Origin: Amycolatopsis rubida | Lineage (GTDB): Bacteria; Actinomycetota; Actinomycetes; Mycobacteriales; Pseudonocardiaceae | Direction: 5' to 3' | DNA length: 64,000 nt | Assembly: GCF_900115345.1 (NCBI RefSeq) | Contig: NZ_FOWC01000010.1 | Location: 186,001-250,000, forward strand | Part shown: piece after piece, positions 33,501 through 38,336 of the stretch | Layout: each line of letters starts with the position of its first letter | Position numbering within the stretch: the first letter of the stretch is position 1 | The notes under the pieces: generated by a model | Databases searched by the model: none | What the model was told of the DNA's origin: nothing | Seen by the model: only the letters and a program-made list of their open reading frames with translations | Program-made: the position numbers and the translations under genes

Positions 33501-35525
33501 GTCGCCGAGGAAACCGCCCCGCCGGAGAACCCGGAACCCACGGAAACCCCGGCGAACGCGACGGCGACGGTCCTGCCCGAACTGGATCTGGACTGGGACG
33601 AACTCGAGGGAATGGCCGAGGAAGCCGGATACACCGTCGTGCGGCAACGCCACCTCGCCGAACCGTCCACCGATCACGACCTGCGCGTCATCGCCATCCC
33701 GCTGGAGTCGGACAAGGAACGCCAGCGAGAACAGCTCGGCGCCGAAATCGCGGCGCTGCTGCGCGAACCGCGGCCCGTGCCGCCCGAGGCGACCGCGGCC
33801 CCGGCGGCGAAGTTCTATCCCTCGTCGCCGGAACCCGCTGCGCCGTCGACGGCCGACGAGACCGCCGCACCGGCCCCGGCTGCGGACCACGTCGACACGG
33901 CGCTGCCCGCCGATCGCGACGGCACTGCCCTTCACGACCAGGACACCGCCCCGGCGGCGAGCGAGGCGCAGGCGCCGCCCGCCGACGAGCGGGAAGCCGA
34001 ACCGGCTGCGGCAGAAGCCGCGCCGGCTGCACCGCCGGAACCGGCCCCGCCCGGCGCACCGCATGACGCGCCCGGCGAAACCCCGCCCGGCGAAACCCCG
34101 GCCGACGGAGCGACGGAAACCGCCGGGGACGCTGCCGACAACACGCGCCCCGACGCCGGGGACGCCGTGCCGACCGGCCCCGCCGCGACGCGAGAGCCCG
34201 TCGCCGGATCCGAGGAAGACCTCGCCGACTACGAGGAATACCTGGCCGAGAAGAACGGCGAGCACGACGCGGCGGCAGTGCTCGCCGAGAGCCCCGCGCC
34301 CGCAGAGCCCGCACCGCCAGTCCCCGAACCCGGCCCCGCGCCAGAGATCGCGGCTGCAGCGCCCAGTTCCGGCGCCGCCGGCGCCGCGGCGCCGGAACCG
34401 GTCGAGGAGGCAACCGGAGCTGCTCCCGTTGCGCCGTCGCGACAGGCCGCCGCGCCGCAGTCGGATCCGGCGCCGCGGCGTCCGCGCGAGCGGCGCGGCC
34501 GCAGTGTCGCGGCGAACTCCGGAGCCGGGCGCCCGCCGCAGGATCCGGTACCGCACCAGCGCGCAGCCGATCCGGTCGGGCAGCAGTGGGCGGCGCTGGT
34601 GGACCAGGCCACCACGCTCGGATTCGCCGTGCGCAACGCCTACGACGGCACCACCGCCGTGAACTGGGACGACAAGGTCGTCCACGTCGCGGTCGACCAG
34701 CAGCCGGTCGAGCGGATCGTGGCCCTGGCGCTGAAAATCGGCGAGATCAGCGGCGCGGCGTCCGCGGCCCCCCGTGCCCGCCGGCCCGAGCAGAACGCCC
34801 CTGACGTCGCCGAGGACGCCCCGCTCCGAACCGAGCCGCAGCCGCACAGCGCCGCCGACAGCGCACCGGTGCACCCGCATCCGCTCAACGGCGCGGTGCA
34901 GTCGGCCCCCGCCGGGCCGGACAGCGATCCGCTCGACACGGAGCACCCGATGTTCAACCGGACGATGGCCGAACTCGGCTGGAGCGAGCTCCCTCTGACG
35001 ATTCCCGACGCCTGGCCCAGCGGCCCGGTCCACCGCGAGCCCGCGGCCGCGGACCGCCGTCCGCTGTCCACAGCGGACTCGCGAGGACCCGGAGACGAGG
35101 CGCAGCACGGACGTGTGGCCGTGCAGGAGCGGATCGCGGAAGCAGAGGCCGACCCGGTGCCGTCCGATCACCCGCTGTTCGACCGGCTGCTGGCCGAGCT
35201 CGGCTGGAACGTCGAGATCCCGCCGCTGCCCGAACCGCAGGCGCCCGCTCCCGATCTCGCCGCGGAACACGGCCGGGCCGAGGGCGGCGCCGAGCCCGAA
35301 CGAACGGAGCAGCAGCCCGCGGCACCGCCCTCGCCGGCCGCCGAGCCGCCGGAGCCGGTCCGGCAGGACGAGGCCGTCCGCCAGAAGCAACGGCCGGCGA
35401 GGCTCGGCGAGAGCGCCGCCGCGGCAGCCTCCGGAGCCCGCACGCCCGCCGCGCGCGCCCGGGGCGGGGCGATGAGCCGCGCGTTCAGCGCCTTGGGCTT
35501 CGGCCGCCGGAACGGAAGGCGGTGA
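12570..35525 (+). CDS. Giant methylase-helicase-primase protein (DarB-like)
   Basis: A 7,651-codon frame (about 800 kDa). Residue numbers count from GTG 12570. An N6-adenine methylase-like domain (about 205-370) has motif I EPGCGAGHF and motif IV GNVPF. An SNF2-type helicase (about 1040-1620) has Walker A VHEVGAGKT, DEAQ, ATATP and QAIGRAERQGN. A DnaG-like core (about 2830-3045) has VEGTIDVAAL and YGSDNDAAGRKA, without a visible zinc finger. Then come a YLPRPWHF-containing segment (about 3600-3650), acidic Ala/Pro linkers, three about 130-residue repeats (4870-5380), two HP(M/L)F..AELGW motifs near the end and a basic terminus (GFGRRNGRR). The methylase-SNF2 fusion recalls phage P1 DarB. The start is uncertain: GTG 12570 has a GGGGGG site, but the first about 105 codons overlap the small gene in another frame. 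Anti-restriction plus priming in the recipient is inferred. Confidence 0.85.
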   Translation: MKENEKPGHNGDRDDESLRGTDPGTLEEAPGGGVRPDRGPGDVLHGQGQGDRRGDRTPHERSRATATGRPEHGLHGEPGEPEQRLDDGEGRGDARDGVHRAGQSDLERFRPRGQQDFAPSGQKARIEANLAALRVLARVRGEDPDRPTDTATDDGAAPERLSHEDRATLARWSGWGAVPQLFDSDDFAEQRAELRQLLTDDEYDAAKRSTQNAHYTDAALASAIWDGLARLGFDGGEVLEPGCGAGHFIGLAPDSARMHGVEREPVSAAIAALLYPQADITEGSFADIDAHEGAFDLTVGNVPFAKVKLRDDKHNPGRQHSIHNHFILKSLRLTRPGGIVAVLTSRYTMDARNPAARAEMALLADLVGAVRLPSGAHRRAAGTEAVTDLLILRRRDDDAASDPAMPPSAWERALPTPVGDNGEDVEINRYFLDHPENVLGEFALAHGMYHAEDLKVRGDLDALPEAFAAAVTRIADNAADRGLAMTPRRETAPRPATAIHVVDPQAAAFQGFLTALPDGGFTRRIGSEDTPFEPPKGQAAELRALLGVRDAAMALLRAERDSIDDTPQIKQLREQLNTVYDAYVAEFGPINRFTERPQLRQGWHVFGDWCDRNRHDKVPASRDAVLAYLTELRGYGLGQDILQRHLDAIVKGHEAAFGKAVKKAAKKEAVNRRRNDPGLDKAAVEQALLERMEPESLLALAGINDPRLSARAAAAGQQIVDGAPKTTPKDLDLDALGLRTTMIIRPPQGEFRTDPFSNVARALEKFDPTTQTARKADIFTRRVVNPPRQRLGADTPEEALSICLDTHSRIDLPEIARLLGLPGEDEARAALDGLVFTDPDTGEPVWKPFYLSGNVRQKLARARLAAEDDPAFEANVAALEPVIPEDLGPEDIEVRLGSWIGPEYVREFLHELLEDENVEVESVAGLWRVATNRSKLSKPSRLAAEEIWAGGGLDAYDLTERLLYGAPIRVMKTIEVTNPDGEIVEKEVLDPEATEEATDKAVEINDRFADWVWEKTERAQRVMRLYNDEFNAEIPTDFSGIELSLPGLSQAFTLREHQKIAVARVVYQGGTGLVHEVGAGKTLEMIVGVMERKRRGLADKPVIVVPNDSIVEQFTREWLQAYPEARLLTGLSADLANDKKKGKDGRADFVARVAADDWDAVIMTKESFQRIPLPPEIQEKFLSAELEDLRQEKEAHANLMSDSMTKRIESAMENAAERLKKRIAEIDRDTAGMTFVDAGFDFVVVDEAQNYKNGLVLSAIPDLVIEGSNRAIDLDMKLGHLQDRFGTARVVLATATPWTGKYSEVYLWQRRLGYRLPRFDEWARTYVTVESYMEMTPGGTLRSKSRTRRPINEPELWRSLRLTSDIKMKQDLNLKVPRLRDGGIEVIDVIASPQARIFTLDLARRERILSGPPTKGADNHLVIAHDGQLGALDLRTVGITTPEPQKVDVIAADIHAEWHAAKDNVYLREDGTEHPVRGGLILVFCDESTPSKHWNFYDELRTQLHARGLPEGSVRYIHEATSPQRKADMLAAGREGAISVLVGSTMKMGAGINVQTRVIGGYEITGHWRPDITAQAIGRAERQGNQNPEYFWKRVVLAPSMDAKKWEITAQKQAMFAPLYSSAPPERTREIQNDEGQSLADVMAAATGDPRYKEKADLDVERKTLNRQRSSHGRTQQALKLSITRGTERIPRLQALAERQDAVAERLVSTDGDTFAMTVGKRTFSKRPEAAQALRDRLATRMAAAPQTRVATEAPIGSIGGFEITARFRPLERRELRIHVTFPAADENTPGFYLDPTDLPGGIGLVTRLENQLKNIAAAGDKTRREIADEQAGIEKAGTAVGKPFPGEQRLAEVTRRRAELITQLSEDDDDVRDPNEDPDSPEAQARRERSEARMREFAKLFDDAVDTARLLGIAELKATTFGSWYREIAGPVAAEQRPSIEQSLDVWLSIGQPGSRDRTVLAPQGAAPRPAAAPVATGADGTAQDPAASASDEQPSPAAQLHDPRADLDLPAASPAAAGLPATAAALGQDRPGRPIAEDGPGDHEAGRTTASSAAAAALDAAATTEASAPDAPPGPPDFARGAAVLESLRTNDLVRRWTLLEAEIAAAGYTHLRRAQAGSGRVDHDARRVVTDEETPFEHELRSLAAHVETLREDLNQPAASDAVAALIASDAALDPDRRDLLRLVVENGPRGTAARFVAEQIRQAALLYAIAGAAAGQPVAPLLAPNGDPITGDAGLIPWIGYNRAPLTCGELDIELVRSETGVDGVFTPGGGSHGSYRLRLPSSPRGEGPVSLDAVLASLAGAGEKADEHRARAIGEMARARPLAPAAAEDAAGREAPVGSAEPVPREPAEHEEHAAQDTPATDPAAASAAPEQGSTGAAGDSGRTAPAEQAAPRDAQRRHEAPTVAAAPADDSRVPDTAPEAGLPAGHEPAADAQPHALGTEPEKEADRDPAVPDGDAAADAAPVPPTFAGIRAMAAERGLDVTVARVGTETFVTVHEPGVPVPPVLSLPADRASVVDGAGRPLAPGAMPEYLARYREAMDPALFTIATTVRDWPRRVAQLAPHLLPGEHHRDHVAAEFASAAVLVDRGRPNDAEDALRRAEAAAGPHVLTPERELRVVRAITDHAAGYASTGTPGRYIAESHVEGGTTRREWDWIDAYIAAHPEVLASGLPDHKAIRAREDEELATCKEAGRQFNLAAAQAYKRRDYAKARELIDAAELVHPDARDQWEILRQRVADAAAGRDAREPASAEPSAAAKTDAAQSGPGQPSAADDPASRTSEDRIALHAAVNAEAAAWFDRQLDANAFAQEALRSRLGGQAPVDRVRARGAGDEGKLTIGYAPNGWTGLTDHLRSKGFRDQDLVDAGVATVASTGRLVDRFHHRLMFAVRDEHGRIAGFTGRSLLDDETRERDGRIPKYLNTPATELFVKSRLLFGLHEQRGLAGHAKPAFVEGTIDVAALMAVAPAEQPMMFVAACGTALTDGHLAAVDALVPADRPRVYGSDNDAAGRKAAAEQIETAIVRYPHVEAMVLPEDRDPAQWAEQATADDPSFLGSPPTRWAMEALVDLRIAPYADRLGEDFEVEASITAARDVAAALALVEPARISELTAAAAARLHIDTAHLAGFVVDARQALERRAPARPAPAAAPAPAAPGRAVPDGAERRDDTADRSDAPAAPSPDSPDPHQHDEDTAMDNRPEPVGDGPWLLDPVARRLDEQTPLSRLDRTENAADAYDVLAASVTGDALDRLTESGGHEALDLLLQADRLEAIAQAAERAQHAPVILVKGDTEQRLDPDRIDGAFALLAQRPGERLALRCGDLTFRCGTDRAGTYIAIEPAVWRSDDEQPWADRARLSAAATRPDAAGQAREQVQDRIGTARARATLARGRLTAVLAGRGLSDGALARAGLADNADRLGTRQVQRIGAQLARVDLLRQFAVAGALPASGDEFTFGGEPLADPGPALAEVSPFPQDPHHSEVLRWRGLEVSTRWTDDQEKPFLCLAVAPAGPSGSDRRPPLMFEMTPEWFTDTGYAPDRIVEFVRRTVANAERIALRELQAAQEAIGAPDREDRERAEAAAERTAAAEEQTAAAREHAATHHTLVIEHNASGTLVHGSSKDDTALHKLLHTHKFKHSKRQGFWYLPRPWHFDTRSVHARLLARDLRAAGRAHEMWDNDIAAPETPPPPLPDAEPFTTRKQFTDAERAATSAYWAVQETASGRRLLGSGNGRPDAEALRTARDEISQHRLQGDPAQSLDRYVALHRAAKILYDNLRAERKNAPKMMDRLKLLVERSGRFAAGLRALIEQNPGSDLVADHEAAAEEPAAVTPAPEPGQAQLDMFASADAGTADGDRGTEDTSPPTEAPAEQDETAGPETSAGAPGEGHEAPEGEARDVLPELTARQKADLHGTYSGLHDLLTAASFTHVQEPGIGVPGAIDIEARTVTTDPDLPPEEKIRCLVLQTGKMRLHRARLAEQARTALAAAEPDEATAARAGELATLASQLDTLAETAAGAKRAERHWVVPTHSFISHQLNDGEVETALHGFARAAQHGISPKKALKGKQILVGPRSTGLTWHTLNLEFSRNDDNGVVLSIATADRRDRDEVAVDPRWLDAESGGAQIRSAFEQRVADLGARADAARLEMLALLAPDTAAAHEGPADTAARLADTTPADATTAAESTPEPEPSPEPAAESAAESAAESAAESAAESAAAPEHEVGDAPAAAASAQPFEAGSSTAVHDDQDSRLTLAEEALGGGKPDLDAVLGHWQGMPNPHPDDPASAETWDYDRDRLINEVRGARKTQLSPGGVLLAYKRNQRTPLWTVVQTSTGHPVIDTAAVAIPPHSAPRSSTRYTVLGLPDVAVPRVLAALERGQDPDGHRIDWTDHASMTRTAAKWRMPGLNGTLVSGDDAAGVGLRHLLAAALLDAAALHPQAVCGSPAFNRALYAALPDENALWGTRIPGDLVRDFRDVATQFSAEGPALQNTRQQHRQLRKRKQDDRTYAVVRLAATHAFSGRPHAAVRLLQNRADELAPSDETRHFLYGSYRLRHLVRGIEELFSPVDTELERLLSATPGDRVVATASKGDPGIGSVWTVTGPSRRTTIPSTGNWQVEMRVDLMHDSGPVHATLHIAAGERSRRVWFDYDHSQPDNSADRVWSDDQLYHASADNWAFVPAGEQLPDTATDLEALTRRAATAFADGTSRPDHAVTDPSDVHAEQNRAEAGEKVPASAAVADEEPAPVLSSADSPGAPADATETTAKPEAPRAEQPREDTDNAPPADTESVSATEKEPARPQGELDSPTRRAETPVADGAPGPDPAAAGQPGDHAEQTRPDADENNAVPAATDDGEPAPPLPSADSAGAPAGAAGDGAEPARAKARALVEGIDAEFLAAAEQELDESQTGESALELLVTGLDLHNPRLVPPPVAKEIELAVHNVTRGTGFDPDFRAQLAIRRGCGAEDAAWLAALADEFAGRRGADDPLGRVLARTGIDKAVSDLHDMVELMGIYGNFAVPDRPAPAPAEPDRSAPRPDAGEELDAGAPLAETALGDASQPAARHSAQPREDTGTAIAAEGTDPARAHARALLDGIGAESLATITRMAGAGEEVLWRALHNSYSATMGSPTARVVEEAVFGVARDLEFDPGLHARQAVESGLGRPAATSYAALADVLADRSGRDDLLGRVLTRARADQVASRLHAAADRMGVRGGFAVPGRPAPDWGPAQPGAEPGNSAAAEAAAEEWESARAHARALLEGIDDKTLATAARLAGAKHDLLWRALGDGTAAVMDEPVASVVADVVGSVADDDRFDPDRRARQAAESGLGAAAATAITAFADALADRSGRDDPLGRVLPRIRADELVSGLYAVADRMGVHGGFAVPGRPDPANASGQDLDGAASEQDAEPDFDTEYDEARFTFVPGLTNISELFLANGWVMQEEQPSEIGGMRNEHWSRHDVSVAVGLTPDGRVLSTVFRRHGSWDSPDWQEAEFSSAEKLRDLVEQAGLHGVARPARLPGLWRIENADYAVEAREAAEADAGLRLVTRAADAAQPGWSFADDGQDVRLAPPLPDVPVTDRASLLDYILGDRHREKEIRNLASIVISNRARNGTQPIAALRRLREQDTEIYRRAFAATAGLRNGKKLDVARAREALVRLAEGDPALPLNAAGQYVEITQDEPQAADSDGWIPVNRRQSVRGIVAELDPTYPGAGRVSVFVDRDVVSADGAPRASQVFDVDGQLALLDPSARPSPEDRETASAAMQEAIEARKRALGIGDHAAPSTAAADAADAEEPVADDSGEARDAAPVGERETAAPDPAAPDAEAPDPEAPVLRLPDGRELEYLPNPGRAELPLYAGIAGEAFQRTEPGRFRLVVGREAYGGGSWWWALHRIDADGAIAGIGIAPRVSVHTTAERALAAAHRRLAPLEQLLETPSEPVPGLSGPFASVTFVPEWGDVAGQLEHMEWPDAVQSHGPARVATTVVRRVLLSVSPEENARWLLGNGNSAESAAEVSRQLHELAAVIRASGLPDAVPGTHRRISGELAATGAAITARLEQTAPASAEPETVGEDIPLPPEPEDREDENLPPDLADLDVEPVFLDLDRWRHHDLAGGDGRGVPEPAVRAHNHLIGLLTPATVAALNDLSRRLIADQVQDSYRYDLLAAAVRRAYDTSQKLYRLGPVDGLVRTFSDDHESWDSVMEALGADPDSYGQVSWGQIRFTVERGRDRTVAVIAVADLDSGYVDVIDRLPYVAGESGPDRLYRIGHVLRVATEGAASRAVLARGFATESLDAYRRSAREAASARLDALHGTLPSSAAGERRNDIHYELQDIKFAGEAVMTLARGRLDALESGGPADDADAFQEYIGERPISDPGAVLATPEVRDTPGAKSTNIFWRDFLVYTSHSHDGRLGLVLCESHGLPSSLLSIPLTAEQFTPEGVLAALHDTMATLEQTVLDRTAAATAAVADLEAETRAAPGNDAEPHAEAAAAPDPAPAEPAAAPGDQPPPTRSGTPSAPAAVEDAEQPGLFDLAPPPAPEAAARPPAAPRGEGETRPGPPDSAESATPAPTPPGEAADDAEPAGPPLAPLTADDIALALGRLHGTRLAEFLRAMSNGAKLPLADAQERQVTRAQDEPDPGAAEHVAAQRQGLEIRVDTATEQRTGRPSWKAVHEWLRAGLHRTDLRMLSEASDARGQIAARARNFAAAGEGVLYRTALGELDTVVERATASIVARALRAHKAGQAPKPWNGRGRDPLLRNASHNELSEAQRTGLARIRELAAAIPADPHGRPAPLADTAEDAEAAAQAQASAADSAAPATKPPAPDEPAAAAAAPAPAAVDRAEPTPPAAPTGPAAGNPLDLLRFDPAGPGAARQLSDLAMPEPVRLHEPSRLAYVVAGRLIQNRGANVQAHATWLSNVAASPAEAAEAAEQIRHLAALITATGLPDDLPGDSGQHLVDALVRTREALLARLGLPLDQQPPPAQGPDPAAVAEETAPPENPEPTETPANATATVLPELDLDWDELEGMAEEAGYTVVRQRHLAEPSTDHDLRVIAIPLESDKERQREQLGAEIAALLREPRPVPPEATAAPAAKFYPSSPEPAAPSTADETAAPAPAADHVDTALPADRDGTALHDQDTAPAASEAQAPPADEREAEPAAAEAAPAAPPEPAPPGAPHDAPGETPPGETPADGATETAGDAADNTRPDAGDAVPTGPAATREPVAGSEEDLADYEEYLAEKNGEHDAAAVLAESPAPAEPAPPVPEPGPAPEIAAAAPSSGAAGAAAPEPVEEATGAAPVAPSRQAAAPQSDPAPRRPRERRGRSVAANSGAGRPPQDPVPHQRAADPVGQQWAALVDQATTLGFAVRNAYDGTTAVNWDDKVVHVAVDQQPVERIVALALKIGEISGAASAAPRARRPEQNAPDVAEDAPLRTEPQPHSAADSAPVHPHPLNGAVQSAPAGPDSDPLDTEHPMFNRTMAELGWSELPLTIPDAWPSGPVHREPAAADRRPLSTADSRGPGDEAQHGRVAVQERIAEAEADPVPSDHPLFDRLLAELGWNVEIPPLPEPQAPAPDLAAEHGRAEGGAEPERTEQQPAAPPSPAAEPPEPVRQDEAVRQKQRPARLGESAAAAASGARTPAARARGGAMSRAFSALGFGRRNGRR
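12613..12888 (+). CDS. Small conserved-looking plasmid protein
   Basis: A 91-residue protein starting MNHYGAQTQEHWRKHR, rich in charged helices and Gln (EAEQQQQAG), ending TEPGSPI. It has strong GC3 bias in this frame, which the overlapping frame lacks, so I judge it the real coding frame here. ATG 12613 has GGAG 9 nt upstream; ATG 12598 is an in-frame alternative adding five residues. It looks like the small proteins found ahead of large helicase/methylase genes on actinobacterial plasmids, but I cannot name a family. It lies entirely inside the 5' end of the giant frame below. Confidence 0.65.
   Translation: MNHYGAQTQEHWRKHRAAEYAQIEDPATFFTAKGKEIAAEIERRTNEAEQQQQAGQSTDFMANLASLNNVSTTVRDEVMREMAFTEPGSPI
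25132..25198 (+). repeat. 12-bp tandem repeat inside the giant gene
   Basis: CCGCGGCTGAGT is repeated five times exactly (25132-25191), followed by a partial copy, and encodes a run of AESA units in a disordered linker. The exact identity of the copies suggests recent slippage expansion. Confidence 0.9.
27178..28710 (+). repeat. Three tandem ~130-residue protein repeats in the giant gene
   Basis: Three units start near 27178, 27790 and 28288. Each begins AR(A/H)ARAL(V/L)(E/D)GI and contains F(D)P..RAR/QA...G, ADR/AGR..R.DPLGRVL, and ends MG(I/V)..(N/G)FAVP(D/G)RP. Copies 2 and 3 are closest to each other, so the last duplication is the most recent. The units look all-helical; no known family is recognised. 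Confidence 0.8.
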
Positions 35526-35636
35526 GCGCCGGGCCCGCAGCCTGATCGAGCCCGCGCGACACCGTCTGGGGAGGCGGTCCGCGCGGTGCGGCAACACCGA
35601 GGTCTCGATGGGGGTCGAGACCGCCATGGGGGAAAC

Positions 35637-36227
35637 ATGGGGGAACCACGCCCTGCTCAGGGCACATCACGACGACGCCTGCCGGTTCGCGCGCGAGCGC
35701 TGCTGCTCCTGGCCGCGCCGGCGCTCGCGGCCGGCGCCTGCTCCGGCGCCGCGCCCGCACCGGAGCGCGCCGCACTGCCCGCCACGACCGCGCCGGCCGC
35801 CGCGCAGCCCGCCGCGACGGCGGAGGCCCGCCAGGTCTGCGCGCAGTTCGTCGCCGCGGCGCTCTCCGCCGACGCCGCAGCCGATTCCGGCCCCGGGGAC
35901 GCGCGCAGACGCGCCGCCGACCGGTTCGGCATTCCCGGCCTGGCAGAACAGATCGGCGGCGAAGGCCGCGACAACGGCTGGGCCCTGCTCGCCGCGCACC
36001 GGGCACGCGTGCGGGTCAGCACCGAACCGGTCGACGACGACCCGCCGCCGGTCCGCGACGACCAAACGGGAGCCGGGGTCACCGCGTCCCGGGTCGCGGT
36101 CGGCGACGGCTGGACGCAGAACCTCGACCCCCTGGCCGCGTACTGCTCGCTGCGACGGGTCGCCGGCGCGTGGAAGGTCTCCGGGATCACGTTCTCCGAC
36201 ACCGGCGGACCCGGAGCCGGGGGATGA
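35637..36227 (+). CDS. Probable lipoprotein, transfer operon
   Basis: A 196-residue protein with a basic N terminus (RRRLPVRAR), a hydrophobic stretch and a lipobox-like AAGAC near residue 35, so probably a lipoprotein anchored outside the membrane. After a low-complexity Ala/Pro segment, the C-terminal domain ends with YCSLRRVAGAWKVSGITF, a pattern like the last strands of NTF2-like domains such as VirB8/TcpC, but this is a weak resemblance. ATG 35637 is chosen for the GGGGGAAAC site; an upstream in-frame start at 35586 lacks one. Its stop overlaps the hydrolase start (ATGA at 36224), so a role in the cell-envelope part of the T4SS is likely. Confidence 0.65.
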   Translation: MGEPRPAQGTSRRRLPVRARALLLLAAPALAAGACSGAAPAPERAALPATTAPAAAQPAATAEARQVCAQFVAAALSADAAADSGPGDARRRAADRFGIPGLAEQIGGEGRDNGWALLAAHRARVRVSTEPVDDDPPPVRDDQTGAGVTASRVAVGDGWTQNLDPLAAYCSLRRVAGAWKVSGITFSDTGGPGAGG

Positions 36228-37279
36228 GCAAGAACACCACCGTCGCCGCGGTGGCGGCAGGCTCGCCGCTGATCGCGATCGTGCTGGTCATCGTGCTGCT
36301 CTTCGGCGGAGCCGGAGCCAACAACAGCGAGATCAAGAAAACCGGCGGCATCAGCCTGGACTTCAACCCCGACGCCGTCCCGCCCTGGGCCAGAGACCTG
36401 CTCTCCTCGGCGGCCACGACCTGCCCCGACATCACCGCACCGATCCTCGCGGCGCAGATCGAAACGGAAAGCAACTGGAACCCCAACGCGCACAACGCAT
36501 CCGGTGCCGACGGACTGACCCAGTTCACCCCCGCCACGTGGGCCGCGTGGGGCGTCGACGGCGACGGCGACGGCCGCGCCGATCCCCGCAACCCGGCCGA
36601 CGCGATCAAGTCGCAAGCCGGATACATGTGCTACCTGGCCAATTTCCTCAAAAGCAACAACGGACTGAACGGCGGCGTGGTCGACCTGGCGCTGGCCGCC
36701 TACAACGCCGGACCCGGCAACGTCCTGAAATACAACGGGATCCCGCCGTTCGCCGAAACGCAGAACTACGTATCCAAGATCAACCGACTGGCCGCGTCGA
36801 AATACGGACGCCCCCGCGCCGGCGGCGGAGGTGCCGGCTCCGGCGGCGCCGCCGCCGGAGCAGCCGGACCGGTCATCGACGCCGCCCGCTCCCAGATCGG
36901 CCTGCCCTACGCCTGGGGCGGCGGAAGCCTCAACGGGCCCAGCGGCGGCCAGGCGCCGGACGTCGGCGTCGTCGGGTTCGACTGCTCGGCTCTCGCGAGG
37001 TTCGCCTACTACCAGGGAAGCAATGGCAAGATCACGCTGCCGCGCAGCTCGAAGGAGCAGTACCGGGCGACAAAGGGGCACCCCGTGCCCGTCGACCAGC
37101 TGCAGCCCGGCGACCTGCTCTTCTGGGGCCGAACAGCCGGATCCATCCACCACGTCGCGCTCTACATCGGCGGCGGCAAGATGATCGAGGCGCCCGAATC
37201 CGGCAAGAAATTGCGCGAGACCCAGGCGCGCACCTCCGCACGCGATTACTTCGGCGCCACCCGCGTCCTCAACCCTTGA
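36224..37279 (+). CDS. Lytic transglycosylase-NlpC/P60 wall hydrolase
   Basis: A 351-residue bifunctional peptidoglycan hydrolase, the VirB1-like component that opens the wall for the conjugation channel. A transmembrane anchor (about residues 10-30) is followed by an SLT domain (about 60-195) with ETESNWNP (likely catalytic Glu 82), GADGLTQF and AAYNAGPGN. A Gly/Ala linker leads to an NlpC/P60 domain (about 215-350) with GFDCSALARFAYY (catalytic Cys 254), the IHHVALYIG His and LQPGDLLFWG. ATG 36224 overlaps the lipoprotein stop. Both active sites look complete. Confidence 0.92.
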   Translation: MSKNTTVAAVAAGSPLIAIVLVIVLLFGGAGANNSEIKKTGGISLDFNPDAVPPWARDLLSSAATTCPDITAPILAAQIETESNWNPNAHNASGADGLTQFTPATWAAWGVDGDGDGRADPRNPADAIKSQAGYMCYLANFLKSNNGLNGGVVDLALAAYNAGPGNVLKYNGIPPFAETQNYVSKINRLAASKYGRPRAGGGGAGSGGAAAGAAGPVIDAARSQIGLPYAWGGGSLNGPSGGQAPDVGVVGFDCSALARFAYYQGSNGKITLPRSSKEQYRATKGHPVPVDQLQPGDLLFWGRTAGSIHHVALYIGGGKMIEAPESGKKLRETQARTSARDYFGATRVLNP

Positions 37280-37358
37280 GGCTTCGGGACCGGCCAGCCG
37301 TGCCGTGCCCGCGCGACGTCAGCCGCGCCGGGCGACAAGGGGAAAGCGAGGCTCGTCG

Positions 37359-38096
37359 ATGCTCGATCCTTATCTGTACTTGAACGTCGACGTGGGAGCG
37401 CCCGTCGACACGCGCGCCCTGCTGCGCGAGTGCAGGCGGCTGCTCGGCACCCCGGACGACGTGCCCCCGCTGATCTCACCGTCCGACGACCCTTCGACGC
37501 CCGGCAACGTCGTCATCAGCAATCCCGCCTCCTGGAGCTTCCCCGCAAGCCTGGAGCTCGTGTACGGCATCGACGGACCCCTGCAAGAGGCCGCGGGCGA
37601 GGACGCGCACACGGGCATCGCCGAGAACCCCGCGAGCACCGGACCGCCTGCGGCGCAAGTGTTCTTCGTCCCCCATCCCGGCTGGCCACACATCTCGCGG
37701 ACAGGCGCGACCGAGCACGACCTGGGAGCGTGGCTGATCCGCGAGACGGGCCGCTGGCTGGACCGCCGCCAGCTGCCCTGGCAGTGGGGAGCCTGGGGAT
37801 CCGGCGGCGACGGCGTGCGCGTCAATGCCGCCGGACCGGCGGAGCTGGGGGCGTTGGGAAACGCCTCGGAAGGCGCGCTGTCCCCTGAGGACATCGACGA
37901 GGTCAACCGGTGGCTCCCCGGATGGCGGCGCGTTTGGCCGGGCCCGCAGAAGCCGGGGGAATCCCTGCTGCAGGAGTGGAAAGCACCCCCGCCGAGGGTC
38001 TCGGGCGGGGCGGGGAGGCCCTCGCCCGCGCGTCCCGGCGGCGCCGGAGCACGCCACAGCGCCGCGAATCCTCCGCGCCTGGGACGCCGCCGATGA
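37359..38096 (+). CDS. Unknown protein with basic-tail variant
   Basis: A 245-residue protein of unknown function, rich in Trp and Pro (SFPASLELVYGIDGPL, LPWQWGAWGSGGDGVRV). No signal peptide, membrane segment or enzyme motif is evident. The C-terminal segment RPGGAGARHSAANPPRLGRR-R resembles the basic tail of the six-paralogue array. ATG 37359 has GAGG 7 nt upstream; the 79-nt gap from the hydrolase suggests the same operon. The folded part might be an immunity- or binding-type domain, but nothing supports this directly. Confidence 0.68.
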   Translation: MLDPYLYLNVDVGAPVDTRALLRECRRLLGTPDDVPPLISPSDDPSTPGNVVISNPASWSFPASLELVYGIDGPLQEAAGEDAHTGIAENPASTGPPAAQVFFVPHPGWPHISRTGATEHDLGAWLIRETGRWLDRRQLPWQWGAWGSGGDGVRVNAAGPAELGALGNASEGALSPEDIDEVNRWLPGWRRVWPGPQKPGESLLQEWKAPPPRVSGGAGRPSPARPGGAGARHSAANPPRLGRRR

Positions 38097-38336
38097 CCTC
38101 CGCCGCCTGGGCCCGGCGACATCAGGACACCGTCCCGTTCCGGCGCGAGGACGCGCCGCAGGCACGGCGAAACACCGTGCAGCGCAGCGGCCGCGCGGAA
38201 CAGAAGACACGGGCCGCTCCGCTCGACAGCGTCGTCGATCGATCCGACGGCCCCGGTCCGACACAGCTGCGCAGAGCCCGACGACCGCGCACGCGCATCC
38301 CCGGCCTGACCGCTCCGCCTATTCAAGGAGGCCATG

